Assembly: GCA_008973525.1 (NCBI GenBank)
Contig: WACJ01000078.1
Location: forward strand, 1-64,000
Source of the DNA: Stenopsyche tienmushanensis
Taxonomy: Eukaryota; Arthropoda; Insecta; Trichoptera; Stenopsychidae
Length of the DNA: 64,000 nucleotides
Direction: 5' to 3'
The position numbers and the translations under genes were made by a program. The notes below the pieces were generated by a model. It was not told the origin of the DNA, did no database searches, and saw nothing but the letters and a program-made list of their open reading frames with translations. Shown in pieces: positions 40,471 through 53,000 of this stretch (position 1 is its first letter; each line of letters opens with the position of its first letter).

Positions 40471-42364
40471 TTAGGCTGTCAAGTTCATTTTCCAAGGGTT
40501 TATTTTAGTGAACACAACTTGTTTTGTTTGAGAAACCCCTGTCCCTTCCTGATTCTGGTGCTTATCTGGCAAATGAATCTGAAATTTGGATTTTATATAA
40601 TTCATACGAGAAAATGAAGATTCGCATAAATATGTACTTCCAAAGCATAATGGAATTCGGAGATAGACGTCTTTCAAATTTGAATATTTTTCTGGATTCA
40701 TCACCCCCCATATATGAGAAGAGTTGAATTGTGATAATGAAATATCATTTTGCAATTCGATTAATTGCAATTCAACCTCACACTTGTTCAATGAAAATAG
40801 CATTACTATACCTTGAGCAAGACTTTGGATATTTTCTTCGTTCATATTCAACGGTGATAATATGAAGCTGCAAACTGTTTTAAGCTTTTTAAAATCTTCG
40901 AATTGATCTAATATTTTCTCCAATATAGCAATATATTATTTGTAATTATATAAATCTACGTTTTCACCAGTGGTGTAGTGCTAAATAAAAATACCCCCTC
41001 CCCTTCCTCAGTGATCCAATTTTCACACCAAGTTTCCTACAAAACGTTTTTCCAATACATAGTTACAAAAATCATTTTTGTATATTTACGTAAAAATAAA
41101 ATTTATTAAAATAAAATAATATTTATATGTGCAATGACGTTTATAAAAAATACCCTTAAAATATTTAAATATAACATAAAATATTTGTAATATTATTTTT
41201 ATAATACATATTTTTGATGATTTTTTTAAAAATTATTATTTGGTATAAAATTAAATCTGTAAAAAAGTAATCTACTCACTAAATTTATCTAAGGAATGAA
41301 GTTTCTTTCTGTCAGTAATGTTAAAAGGAGTTTTAAATTTACACCGGAGATAAATTTTGAAATGAAATTTTAACAATACTATTCAGCGAGAAGGTAGAAG
41401 CCAATCACCTCGCCGGGAAAAATTATTCAGATAGGAAAATTAGATTGAGATAAATAACGTTTGTATCTACATAATGTATATCTGTATTATACCAATACTT
41501 TAATAATAATGAAATTAAACACGTTTATGTACAAAAATGGCTTAAAAATCATCGGTCAGCCACAGACACACAAACCCGTCTATGCAGAGTTTCAGAATTA
41601 GCAGACGATGACATAGAAGTTCTTATAAGAAAACTAAAATATGCAGTAAGAAATTTTTCCTTTTTCATTATAAAAAAATGCTTTTGTGTGTTATTCTGCA
41701 AACCCGAACAAAGAGACGAGCAGTATCTATGAGAGCAAAAACTATCCATGTTGTCACTGAATTGCTTGAGGGTCGAGCTTCATTTTTTCATTAGTATTAA
41801 GCACCGGGAAAGAAAAAGGTAATAATTTAACCCATCATGTTTTTTATTTAATTTATGGTAGCCACGTGGAAACATTTTTTTTTACATATTTCAAAAAAAA
41901 CAATATTTTCAAGAGAACTCATTTTTGGGTCCTAAAAAAATAAAATTTTTGTACAATTTATATAATGCAAATTTGCAAATGCTGATATAAATCCTTCTTT
42001 AAAAATCTCACAATCACCGAAAGATTTCTTGTGTTTGGCCAATAAATGAGCGCCAATAACGATGCCACGGTGGCGGATGTACAATAGATTTGTTACAAGC
42101 GTTCTTGAAAAATGATTGCTATGAGTGTAGTACACCCTTTAACTTTTGTACTAGTTCTTTCCTTTTTTTTGAATTTTGAGGATAGTCACGATTATAATGT
42201 TTATGCGCGGAACTAAAATGGCGATTTAGATTAACTCTTTTTGGTAGAGCGACGACCAGTTTACATATTAAACAAAAACACTTGTTATTATTCATTGGGA
42301 AGAAAAATTCTTCTTCCCAGTCATTATTAAAATGATATGTTTTTTGTTTCTTCACAGCGCTCAT
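40471..42364 (-). pseudogene. Degenerate hAT transposase, ZBED5/GTF2IRD2-like
   Basis: On the - strand, 42364-42119 encodes an N-terminal BED-like zinc finger: CLICKLVVALPKRVNLNRHF then SSAHKHYN, with paired Cys and His. Positions 42135-41932 continue with GAHLLAKHKKSFGDCEIFKE, the block after the finger. The middle (41930-40930) is AT-rich and mostly unreadable. Positions 40923-40471 give the C-terminal dimerisation region: NLKDVYLRIPLCFGSTYLCE followed by SSFSRMNYIKSKFQ, a hAT hallmark. The order fits one broken element of this family. The sequence GGTCGATC..GACGCCCCTG near 42870-42889 may be its terminal region. Confidence 0.8.
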
Positions 42365-43018
42365 TTTTAAAGATATGTATTACAATTTTTGCTCGGAACA
42401 AGAAAATAAAACTTTGTTTACATTAATGTTACAATAGTCTCTGCTCAAATCCACGGATGTGCACAGAACAGAAGCACGTAACAGAATAATGTGTATTTCT
42501 AAAACCGATATTTTTTAAATGCAGTCCATTGCTGGAACCCGTGTTATGGATCAACAGTTTTGAAGAATGTTGTAATAAAGCTGATGTTAAATATTCTAAG
42601 AAAGTGTATTATCCAGATGTTTAAAAAAAAATCTGAAAACCGTTGTCAAAGAATGCTTTATCTTAATCTTACTTTGATCATTCGTTAATCCCCTAAATTA
42701 GCAGATAAGCACGAATCAAGTCGAGCTAAAGAGTTCGATCTCCGGGATTTTATTTTTCATCGTCGGCTGTAAATATATTTATATAAAGTAATATATTTTT
42801 TTCAAAATTCACGGAAGTCTTCAGGATCGACCAATCTTTACTTGAAGATCGACCGGTCGATCGGGATCGACCAGTTGGACGCCCCTGATCTATGTATATT
42901 AAACATTTTCAAAAAACGCAATGAGCAAAATAATGACGTTACATATTTTCAAAGCGGAACCTTGTTAACGTCGTCGTTGAGTCGAATTTTTTAAAATTTG
43001 CCTGTATGCATACAAAAG
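42365..43018. other. Non-coding, probable end of the hAT element
   Basis: Contains repeated GATCGACC units at 42825-42875 followed by GGACGCCCCTG, which resembles a hAT terminal repeat. No gene seen. Confidence 0.4.
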
Positions 43019-43309
43019 CAGGGCTTTAAACCGTTTTTCACTTCATTATTGGTTTCGATTACGTTTCTAACATTTATATCGGTTCGGTTACGGTTTTCGT
43101 TCCGGCAAAAATAATGATTTTACAGGTTTTCAGTTAAGTTCAAAGCCCTGATGGATATCCTACCTGAATAATATAAAAATGAATCACCCGGAACTGAAAC
43201 GGAAATCGGAAAAACCGCTATTTCCCCCGGAACGAAGACCGTAACCGAACCGATATAAATGTTTTGAATTGAACTGGAACGAAAAACGAAATATCGGTTC
43301 AAAGCCCTG
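43019..43309. mobile_element. Foldback-type MITE with CAGGGCTTT ends
   Basis: The outer ends are CAGGGCTTTAAACCG and CGGTTCAAAGCCCTG. Inside, a 37-bp arm (43069-43105) is repeated in inverted order at 43227-43263 with a single mismatch, both carrying ATCGGTTCGGTTACGG or its complement. An additional TTCAAAGCCCTG end sits at about 43139-43150 between the arms, suggesting a nested or rearranged copy. A fragment of the same type (TTCGTTCCGGTTCGAAGCC) appears near 46070. No target duplication was evident. Confidence 0.7.
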
Positions 43310-43647
43310 GTTTTATTTATACGAAGAACAATGCCAAGTGTGTGTTTGTTCCTCCTTCCAAGCTAATTGTAAAAATTCTATGCTGTGACTTTCAATTTAT
43401 GTTTTAATATTCTCCTTGTCAGTAGATTATTCATAAAGTTGACGTCATTGAAGTTATTTTCTGAATTTATTGTCATCTTTATAAACATTACACAATTTTA
43501 TCTGTGAACATAGAATATTTAACTCATTCTTATTGTTAGGGCATTTTGCATTGGCCATACGTGGAAAAGGTTTTTTTTTGATTGCTATTATATTATACAT
43601 TTTACACTGCATATAAAATTCTCACCGGACGAATCTGACATATATGG

Positions 43648-44041
43648 CTAATCTGAGGAATTTGAGGAGTCTGAGGAATCTGAGGAATCTGAGGCACCTA
43701 AGGAATGAAAGTATTCGGACGGGTCATCATACATCTTTAAAATTTTAAGAAAATCATCAAGTAGCATCAAGAGATCATCGAAAAGACCTGTTGCTTGAAA
43801 TGGTCCTAATTTTAAGGATGTGACCGCCGTCACAAATTCTTTTTGTGGGATGTATTTTCTATATGCTATTATTGCTAGTTTCTCCAGCGAGAGGACTTGT
43901 TTTAGCCAATGAGGTGGAGGGGTGGCTCCTGCATTTACCATCATCTGGACCAAGACATCCTGCTTCATGGAACTCGCTAAGAATACTGCGTATTGCGTAC
44001 AATCTGCTTTCATTGATACAAGAAGTGCAGCTTCAACCCAT
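43648..44041 (-). CDS. Ankyrin gene, last exon with stop codon
   Basis: Joined by a 76-bp intron (GTCAGA...TGATAG) to give RRWVEAALLVSMKADCTQYA. It continues with a unique helical region and ends in repeated TCC-TCA-GAT units encoding a Ser/Ser/Asp tail before TAG at 43650-43648. The tail resembles an acidic, casein-kinase-type phosphorylation target, which is inference only. Confidence 0.85.
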
Positions 44042-47000
44042 CTATCACAGAACAAAATTAATATTAAAAATATGCCAATTTATTAAATAGCATAATAAAT
44101 TTGGAAAATGGTCTGACCTTCTCTTTTTAATATATTTTTCTAGTGGTGTTTGATTTTTGGAACAAGTTATATTCAAATCGCCTCCAAATTCTACAACCAA
44201 TATTATTAAACTTAGAATATATTTTTTTTTAATCGTATCAATAGCAACATGCAGAAGACTTTCTCTTGTTTTTTGATGTACACTGTTAACTAGACTTGGA
44301 TCTGAAATAGAAGAATTAATATAAATATGCAATGTATTCTAACTATGAACGTAATAATTAGTTGCAATTTTAATTTCCGTCGCTTATATGTAGTGTTTAA
44401 TTTTGTTAGTGTTTTCATCATTATAGAAAACTTGTAAAAACTCTTATTTATTAAAAATAAAGGACACTATCGAATTACATCAAATATAAATTGCAATAAA
44501 ATTCTTAACGATATTTATTGTGAATAAAAGACTTTAAGCAAACTGTTCCGTTTCATTTATTATATAAAGGTGTGCGAGTTTAAATTTTGATAACTTCGTT
44601 GTAGCTGACATCATTTCAACAAATAATAAAAATAATTTGCAACGAAAATCAAACACAATTTAGTGTTTGTCGTATTTTTGGCTAGCAACATCCCATATGA
44701 AATTGTGGATCATAAAGAAATGTTATTTTTTGTATATCAGTGACGCGTAGAAATATGTCTTCAATAAAAACGAATCTACAAAAATAATGTCAACAAATGC
44801 ATAAGAATACATTTGTTGAAAGGAAAATTCACAAGTTGTTTGGAGCAGGATCTACTCAAGTCATGATTGAGAGCACAGTAACCATTGATGTCATACAATG
44901 CACTAAATACTCAAAAGATATAAAAGCTAAATATTTTCTAACGTTGGAACTTGAAATTAAAAATATAATAGGTCTTTTAAGCTGTTTACACTTGTATTAC
45001 TTAAATAATAGTGACTAATTTAATTTAATGTTGTCATATTGATACAAATCTAATACACATAAATGCTGATCCTTATAAATGCGGAAATTTAAAAAATCAC
45101 ACAGGAATCCCAAAATTCAAACAAGGAATACTAGCAGTTCCTTAAAAAAACCTTTATTATTATGTAATTATCGTTTGTGTTATCAACTTAGGTATTTATC
45201 ATTTTGCAATATAGCTGCAATATTTACAAAAGATTTGTTGGTAAATTAGAAAATTTAATGTTTTATTGTCTAACATATGAGATGTCAATTTCGGTTAGTG
45301 TTAAAGTTGAAGAAAACTACAATCGGAATATGAATTAATGTCATTTTTTAATATATTTATTTCTGAAATTCATATTTTTATATTTTCATGCTATTATCTT
45401 AAGAAGTCTTAAGAAAGTGAAATACCTAATCGAAGAATATACTTGATCAATTTTAAGAAGTCGAAGTCATCAAATTCTTCTTCTTCATAGTCTAACTTTG
45501 TACTCAATAAGGCTCCAAATAATGCGTTTTCTCCATTTTTATCGCCATCTCTGAAGACACTGATAAAATATTTCAGCATTTCCTATATTTGAAATAAATT
45601 GATTATTTAATTTGTAGAATAATCGAGAAATACGATTGAAAAATCTCATAAAATTTTGAAATTTAGTTCTTACTCAAAAAGACAAAAATTGATGTTTTAA
45701 CCCTTTCCACTCGTATGTCGCCAAAATTTCAAACTTGTCGGTATATCATATATTATGTTTTATTAATTAGTTTTGCTATTTACTATATTATATATATATA
45801 GTGAGTCTTCTTCCGATGCCCGAGTGAGAGCATCACTGTACTCATTGCACCACCCTCGTGTTTGAGTTGAGGGTTGCTTTGCTTCGTCGGCACCGGACAA
45901 CCCCCACCCCCTTCGCTTGCAACCCCGGATATGTGCGTGTTGACTCAATTACGATTGCGCTATCATAAAAAGTACGCGAGTGACAATGAAAATTCAGTGC
46001 TAGTAACAGCCGCATTAAAAGGTCCACTTTTTTTCCTATAGCATTCGATACGAACTCTACAAAAAAGGTTTCGTTCCGGTTCGAAGCCTTGCCTATTTTG
46101 ACGGTTTTTTAAGGACTAACCTAACTAAATGTTAATTATGCCTACGCATATACGTTGCGTAAATATATATACCTCCATTTTTAACATATCTATTAAACGT
46201 TGTTCAATTGTAGCATCCATAGTTGTTCCACAAAATATTACCTAGTGCTTCGAACCATTAAAACCACAAAAAAGCTACCTAGTTATAAATAATGTATTCA
46301 CGAAACGCTACTTAACGCTTTGAATAACGAGCAAATTTAAAAATGATGAAGTCGTTGATGTCATAATCGCTTTACACCGATTATGGTCTGTCAGCTCCGA
46401 TCAACGTAAGACAGTCTTCAATTCGAGGCAGTCAATTGTAAATAAACACAGGTGATAGCACACAAGAGCACTTCATTTCTTCACATAAACAACACATAAC
46501 AAATCGATTAATTTCATTCAAGTCTCTCAATATAGACGAGCCTTTTCGACAGCGATTCTGAGACTGAACATATTTCTCCTAATTAAAGTAACTCTGCTTT
46601 ACAACGAAATGATAATTGGACAAAGACTCATTCAGCAAGTAACGACGAACGAGTTAAATAAATAAACACGAAAGACTTCTTAGTTTTTGAAAGTTCCCAC
46701 CTCTTTTGGGCATTTGCATTGTGTGACACCTTTCATTCCACACTACTGGCTTAGAGGCTGGAAAACTAAAGGAACAGAAAAAGCACGATAAGAACAACCA
46801 GCATATGGCCCGAAAGAATGACAAGGGAAGAATTCCGCTTGGCAACGATAACATTATCTTCCGCTGTCATCTATATCGCTTTGTATTCGCCGAAATGGGA
46901 GGGTCAACCTTAAATGAGAAACCACCCAGTCTCGAATTCACGAGGATAAGTAGCTCGTGAACGAGGATACGCCTCAATTGGTTTAGGAGCAAATCCGAGA

Positions 47001-50000
47001 TGCATTTTTGCGTCACGTAGGACTTCAAACTAACCCGATAATGCCCTCGGGAGGAAAGGGGAGACTGGACTCTTTGTCCTCCAGAAAGCCCTTTCCAATA
47101 AAACCAACAGAGTAGTTTTTCATGATCACCTAAGGAAAACTACTCAGTCTTTACAAATTTCCCACAGTTCCTTTCGAGACGGTCGCGAAAGCGCCCTTCG
47201 ACGCGTTCATCCAGGTGGCCCGTTGGATGAGCGTTCTAAATGAAACTCGGAGGTCGTGTTACCTTAAATAGCGAGCAAACGATAAGCTGAATATATGATA
47301 TAGACACAATGTATGTAACCCCTTCCTATGAATGAATATTGAAGAGGCCCATAGCTCTGCAGTGGACTGTCTGTAGTTGCACTATGATGATGATGATATA
47401 TACTATAGATATGTCTCAGCTCACTTCCTGCTACAACTTGACGTTTCTTCTTGACGATCGTCAACCATCGACTCCACTATATATTCTTTCATTATTCACT
47501 TCAATTCAATTTACACACAGCAACCTAGTAGTAACCTAAAGTAGGTACCTTGCGTATTCGAGTTAAATAAGTAGTGTTTTAACATATTTTATTTCAGCAA
47601 CAAAAATTATTGCATTTCAAATTCAAAATTGTCAATTTGTAATTTCAAATACGGAAATTAATGATCAAGAATTTATGGATGATTTATCAGATGAAGATGT
47701 AGGAACAGACGTTGAAAGAAGCGATGACGAGTTTTATGTGAAAATTTTTTCTCCTGATCATAATAATAATGACGATGATTATAGTTGCAGTGATAGTGAC
47801 AGTGGAAGTGATTTTTGCCAACCAGAAAACGACAAGTTATACCATTGTCTTCACAAGACGAAGACATAACTGGTCATATTGTTAAAAATAAAGGAGAAGA
47901 AAATATATTCGGTGAATGGAATGATGCGACAGAAAACAATTGTCCTCCTCAAATTATATTTTTCACATCAAAAATGTCATCCGCAGGTCTTCGAATGCTT
48001 GAATCTATTAAAGAATCAATAGATTTTTTAAACTATCGTTTACAGTTGAACAAATTCACAATCAGCAAAATAATACCTTCAAATTTGTGTCCAAGATCGA
48101 CTTGGCGAACTTGGATATCAGTCACTGCATTTAATGAAATATCTGCATGAATTGAGATGATATTAAATATGAGACAAGTGCCTTCAAAAACTATACAAGA
48201 CAAAGTTGAAAGAATCAAATGTATGCATTTCATTTTTTTCTAATACCTTTTAATTCCAAACAAAAGTATTAGTATTGACGTGTTCATTATTAAATTTAAA
48301 GGGAATATTAGTTTCATTATATAAAACAAGAATAAACGCACAAAGTATGATGGTTATATTTATATTCTACAATATTACAACCATGAGTTATTATGCTGAA
48401 ACTACTCGTGACTACTAAAATTATATTACATTATATTACAGTGCTTAATAAACTGCCCAATGCCGAAGGATATAGTGGATTTTGTCATTGATATTTTTTT
48501 GAGGGACTACTTTGACATGATTTTTCATAGTGAATATATGTTTTTAAATTGTGGTAGCCAATCACACCCCCTGCAGATTCGAACCCATGACGATTAAGTG
48601 ACTAGTCCGAGCGCATAACCGCGGGACTATCTACAGGTAAATTATCTCGATACTGCCTACGGTCATCGATATTACAGAAGTTTATCTTTAGCTAGTGAAC
48701 TTTTTAAATTGATATGCCATTTTCCGTGCCATACTATAAACAGAAAAATAATCTTTTACCTAAAGTCGTAAGAAATTGCTTGGCGAGCAAATAATATAAT
48801 TCTATTAACATAGCAAGATAAACGAACTGTTAATACTATAATATTAGTAAAATTAATAAGTCAGATAACTATCAAGTAACACGAAATTATTATATTATGA
48901 TTTTTTTTTTAATTTTATGTAACCAAATGTTATACATCTTCTAATATATAAAAATAAGTTGCGTTTCCCGGCTAATGCTCGGGCGAAATGGGTTGATATG
49001 CGCGTTCATCGGATTGAGACAAAACTTGGTCCACTTATTGCCAAGGGATCAGGGGGTGACATAGGCATAGTACAATTAACTTACAGTAGATTTTTAATTC
49101 AAAACTTAATGTGTGAAAGTTGTTGATTCTGACGTGTTTGAGATTATGCGTTGCTAAGGCTATAGGTATATAGTACCTACAAGTTGCAATAGGAGGCGTC
49201 GTGTCGTCGTCACATACAACACATACGTCAAACGTCAATGTCATTTGCAGGTTATCCATCGGCGTGAGTCAATTATATCCAAATTATTTATCGCAAGCAC
49301 TTTTAAAATGCTTCATTTCATTCATCGCTTATTCACGTACGTAACAATCGAAAAAGTACGTTTGAGTGCTATCCGATCAAAATCAGACGACCAACGTGCA
49401 ACGAGAATCGAAAGTACATGTTCATTTGAATATTGCTGCATTTCAATATGATATCCATTACGATTACAGTTTGCATCCCAGTGTAAAATGGATAATGGTT
49501 AAATCCTGTTAACGGGGGGCAAATTTATTGGTAAATTGAAAACGCCTTCATTTCGACACAATGAAAACAAACAAACCTAACCTAACCAGATTTGAATTTA
49601 AATTTAATTTAAAAAATAAAAACAAGAAACAAATGAATAATTATTTTATTTAATAACAATATGTTGACGTTGAAATCAACAATATATGGATCTTCTTTTT
49701 CATCGAAAACAAAGCTCATACCAACGTCGGATATTGTCGTGCAAATTGTACATCCAAATAGGCAGTGATATGACAGTAGTCAGTATTGAAAGACTTGATG
49801 CGCGCAACGATCGAGTTCAAACTCAATTTCAAACAGGTCGATATATCAGCAGTGACGAGGCTCTTTGGCCTATTTTGAGCTTCCTAATTCATAGTAGCAA
49901 TCCGAATGTTGTTCATCTCAGTGTTCATCTCGAAAATGGACAAAGGCAGACACTGCAAGAAATGTTGCTGCTGAACCAACACTTGCGCTGTGTGAAGAAG

Positions 50001-53000
50001 ATGTATTTGCAGAGACATTATTGTACGCAAAAGTTCCTAACTATTATACATGAAATACTACATCCGAGAATTTTCAACGACGTAAGCAAGGGATGCGTGA
50101 TGAAGACTATCGAAATCTGTATTCATCTAATGCATTGGGCCGTATTTACACATTACATCCAAATAAAGCCGAGTGTTACTATTTAAGAATGCTGTTGGTT
50201 AATATCAAATGTCATACTTCATTGAGAAAGGTCGAACGGAAATTCGAACATTACTCGCCATCATTTTAACCACATATCCGTCATCCAACCCGAAACATTT
50301 GTGGTAAAAATTCAGAGAGGATTTGAGCGAAGACATTTTACACACCGTTAGCAATGACAGTTCAATTGAGTTTTCGGACAATATTTTCAATCAAGCTCTG
50401 ATCTAAATCGAAGACATTTGCTTAACCATCAACATCAAAGAATTCATTCAACAAGAATTCGTTCTGCACTTGAACAGCAGTACAATGCTAATTATTTGGA
50501 TGCATTTGTCGAAGCAAACGAACAACTTTTGCTTACGGAACAAAAATTGACCTACGATACAATTACAAATGGCAGAGGTGGTCTGTTCTTCCTTGATGCG
50601 CCTGGTGGTACTGGAAAAACGTTTCTCATCAGTTTACTATTGGCTCACATTCGATCTCAAAATATAATTGCTTTAGCTCTTGCTTCATTAGGTATTGTGG
50701 CAACATTATTAGATGGTGGACGAACAGCGCGTTCGGCACTCAAATTGCCATTAGATATGCATTTATTGGAAACTCCGACATATAACATTCCTAAAGTTTC
50801 TGACATAGCTAAAGTTTTGAAAATTTGCAAGGGGATTATCTGGGACGAATGCAATGCTTGATCGAACTCTTAAAGACTTACGATCAAATGCAAAACCGTT
50901 TGGTGGCGCTCTAATTTTATTATGTGGCGACTTTCGACAACCTCTTCCAGTGATGCTTTCATCGACACCAGCTGATGCTTGCCTCAAAGCATCGCATCTT
51001 TGGAGAGACGTGCGAAAACTGACATTAAAGACAAATATGCGCGTACATTTGTAGCGTGATGCGTCGGCAGCCACATTTTTAAAACGACTATTGAACATTG
51101 GTGAAGGAAAAGTGCATATTGATGCTACCAAGTTTATTTGATTTCCATCGAACTTTTGCGTTGTTGTGCCATCCATCGATTTACTCATTCAGAAAGTTTT
51201 TCCGCAGATTTTTAGTAATTATAAAAATCATTATTGGCTTTGCGAACATGCTATTTTGGCAGCAGAAAACACCGACGTCAATACAATCAACCACACAATA
51301 CAATAACAAATTGCAAACGATTCTGTTACCTACAAATCGATTGATACCGCCATGAATGTAGACCAAACTATCCAATCGAGTTTTTAAATTCGTCAGATCT
51401 TCCTGATGTGCCACCGTTCAAATTGGAATAAGACTCACTATGAAGAAATTGATGCCGAATATCATCGAGACAACTATATATTCTTAATGGAAAGTCGAAA
51501 GGAGAAGATGTGCTCATTCCCACCGACGTGCCATTTGATAAGAGACGACTGCAGCTCCCCGTTGGGCTTGCATTCTCAATGACCATCAACAAGGCACTTC
51601 AAGTGTGCGGAAGAATCTAGAAAATCCACGTTGGACAGCCGAGAAAATTATTTGTATTTGCTAAAGACTATTCTCTACCCTAAAGCACTTAGCAGAACAA
51701 TCAAGTAAGCAAAATGTATGCTTTTAATATTTTTTTCTTTATATATCATTCAATATCAATAAATGTATTCATTGTCGGAAAAAATATCATTATTTATATC
51801 ATTGCTAATTAAACAAGATAACTCTTTCAAATTTCAAATGGTATTTATAGAACTATTTCTTCTGTGGCAGCAACGCGCCGGGTACCAGCTAGTTTTCTAT
51901 ATATTTTTTATTGAATAAAAACTGATGAAAATATTTTATTTCAATTTTAAATTTCGAGTATAAAACTTGAAAACAAGTGGAAAGGGTTAAATCTTTTTTC
52001 ATTGATTTATTTTGAATTAAATACCTTTTTTGATTGCTTATCATAAATTTCCTTAATATGATAGACATCTCGCGCCATGAAATTTCGAGTTACATTCCTG
52101 TTTCTGAGTTCTTGTAAGAAGAGCACATTTCCTTTTGTGACTGCTTTTTGTACGATGCTTTCGCCTTCAAGAAATATTAAATATTAAAGTCCATACAAAG
52201 ATATTAAATTTCATATAGAACGTGCGCCTCATTATACTTTACATATTACCATCTGTATCTAACATATTTGTTAAAGCACCAGCATCCAAAAGTTTACGGC
52301 TCATTTCAATATTTTTATTTTCCACACTAAGCCACAGCGGAGTTTTACCAAAGTTATCTTGTATGTTGAGGTCTGCTCCACGTGCCAACAAGAACTCAAC
52401 CTTTAAAAATATTTTTTCGTTTATCAAAGGAAACAATTCAAAGTAAAATAATTACCGTTTGTTAATAAAACATAAGAACGTTATCTGATTGAGTCCAGCA
52501 AAAAGCTTGGATCGCAACACATAATCTAGAGAAAGATTTTTAATTTATATGGATGAAAAGGTCCACTTTCTATTACATGTTCCTTAAGTTACTGGACTTA
52601 TTAAATACAAATAGTATATACCATTATAAGATGACTTCAAATTAAAATACTAAATATTGATGAATAAGAAGTATTATAAAACAATGCTCCGCAACCTGTG
52701 TGCCACGGCACACTGGTGTACCGTGAGCCGATACAAGTGTGCCGCGGTCAGTTAAGCCAATATCACAATTAAATATTTTTTCAACGGTCACCTATTTTTG
52801 TTGCCCGACACCTAAACCTAACATTAATATTTATATTCCAGGATTTATCTGTCATCGTGGTGACTGAATTATCAGAATCGGGAGAGGAGTGCCCTTTTTT
52901 TTTAAAAAAGGAAATTGTTCATTTCACGGTCAGAACTCCTTCTTTTCGCGGTCTCGAAACAGTCACCATCCAAATAATCTTGGATAACATCAAACTCATA

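Larger units (their letters stand above)
45701..51986 (+). mobile_element. piggyBac-type element filling an ankyrin-gene intron, with nested insertions
   Basis: The left end reads CCCTTTCCACTCGTAT directly after TTAA (45697-45700). The right end reads AAACAAGTGGAAAGGG directly before TTAA (51987-51990). The ends are inverted repeats with two differences in 16 bases, and TTAA duplication with CCCT termini is the hallmark of piggyBac. The interior holds a broken piggyBac-like reading frame (47675-48243) and a complete Helitron (48937-51892). Without the Helitron the element would be about 3.3 kb. The interval from 45700 to about 47270 carries older dispersed repeats with no gene. Confidence 0.8.

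Noticed and set aside
47264..47464. Short His-rich - strand open frame as a gene
   Set aside because: It arises from a (TGATGA)n-type microsatellite near 47385 beside AGCTCTGCAGTGGACTGT, a common repeat tail in insects.
48560..48645. Functional tRNA gene
   Set aside because: A B-box-like sequence is present but acceptor and anticodon stems do not pair convincingly.
50418..50861. Host PIF1 helicase gene
   Set aside because: The frame has the Helitron-type helicase context, lies between Helitron termini and is broken right after the Walker B motif.
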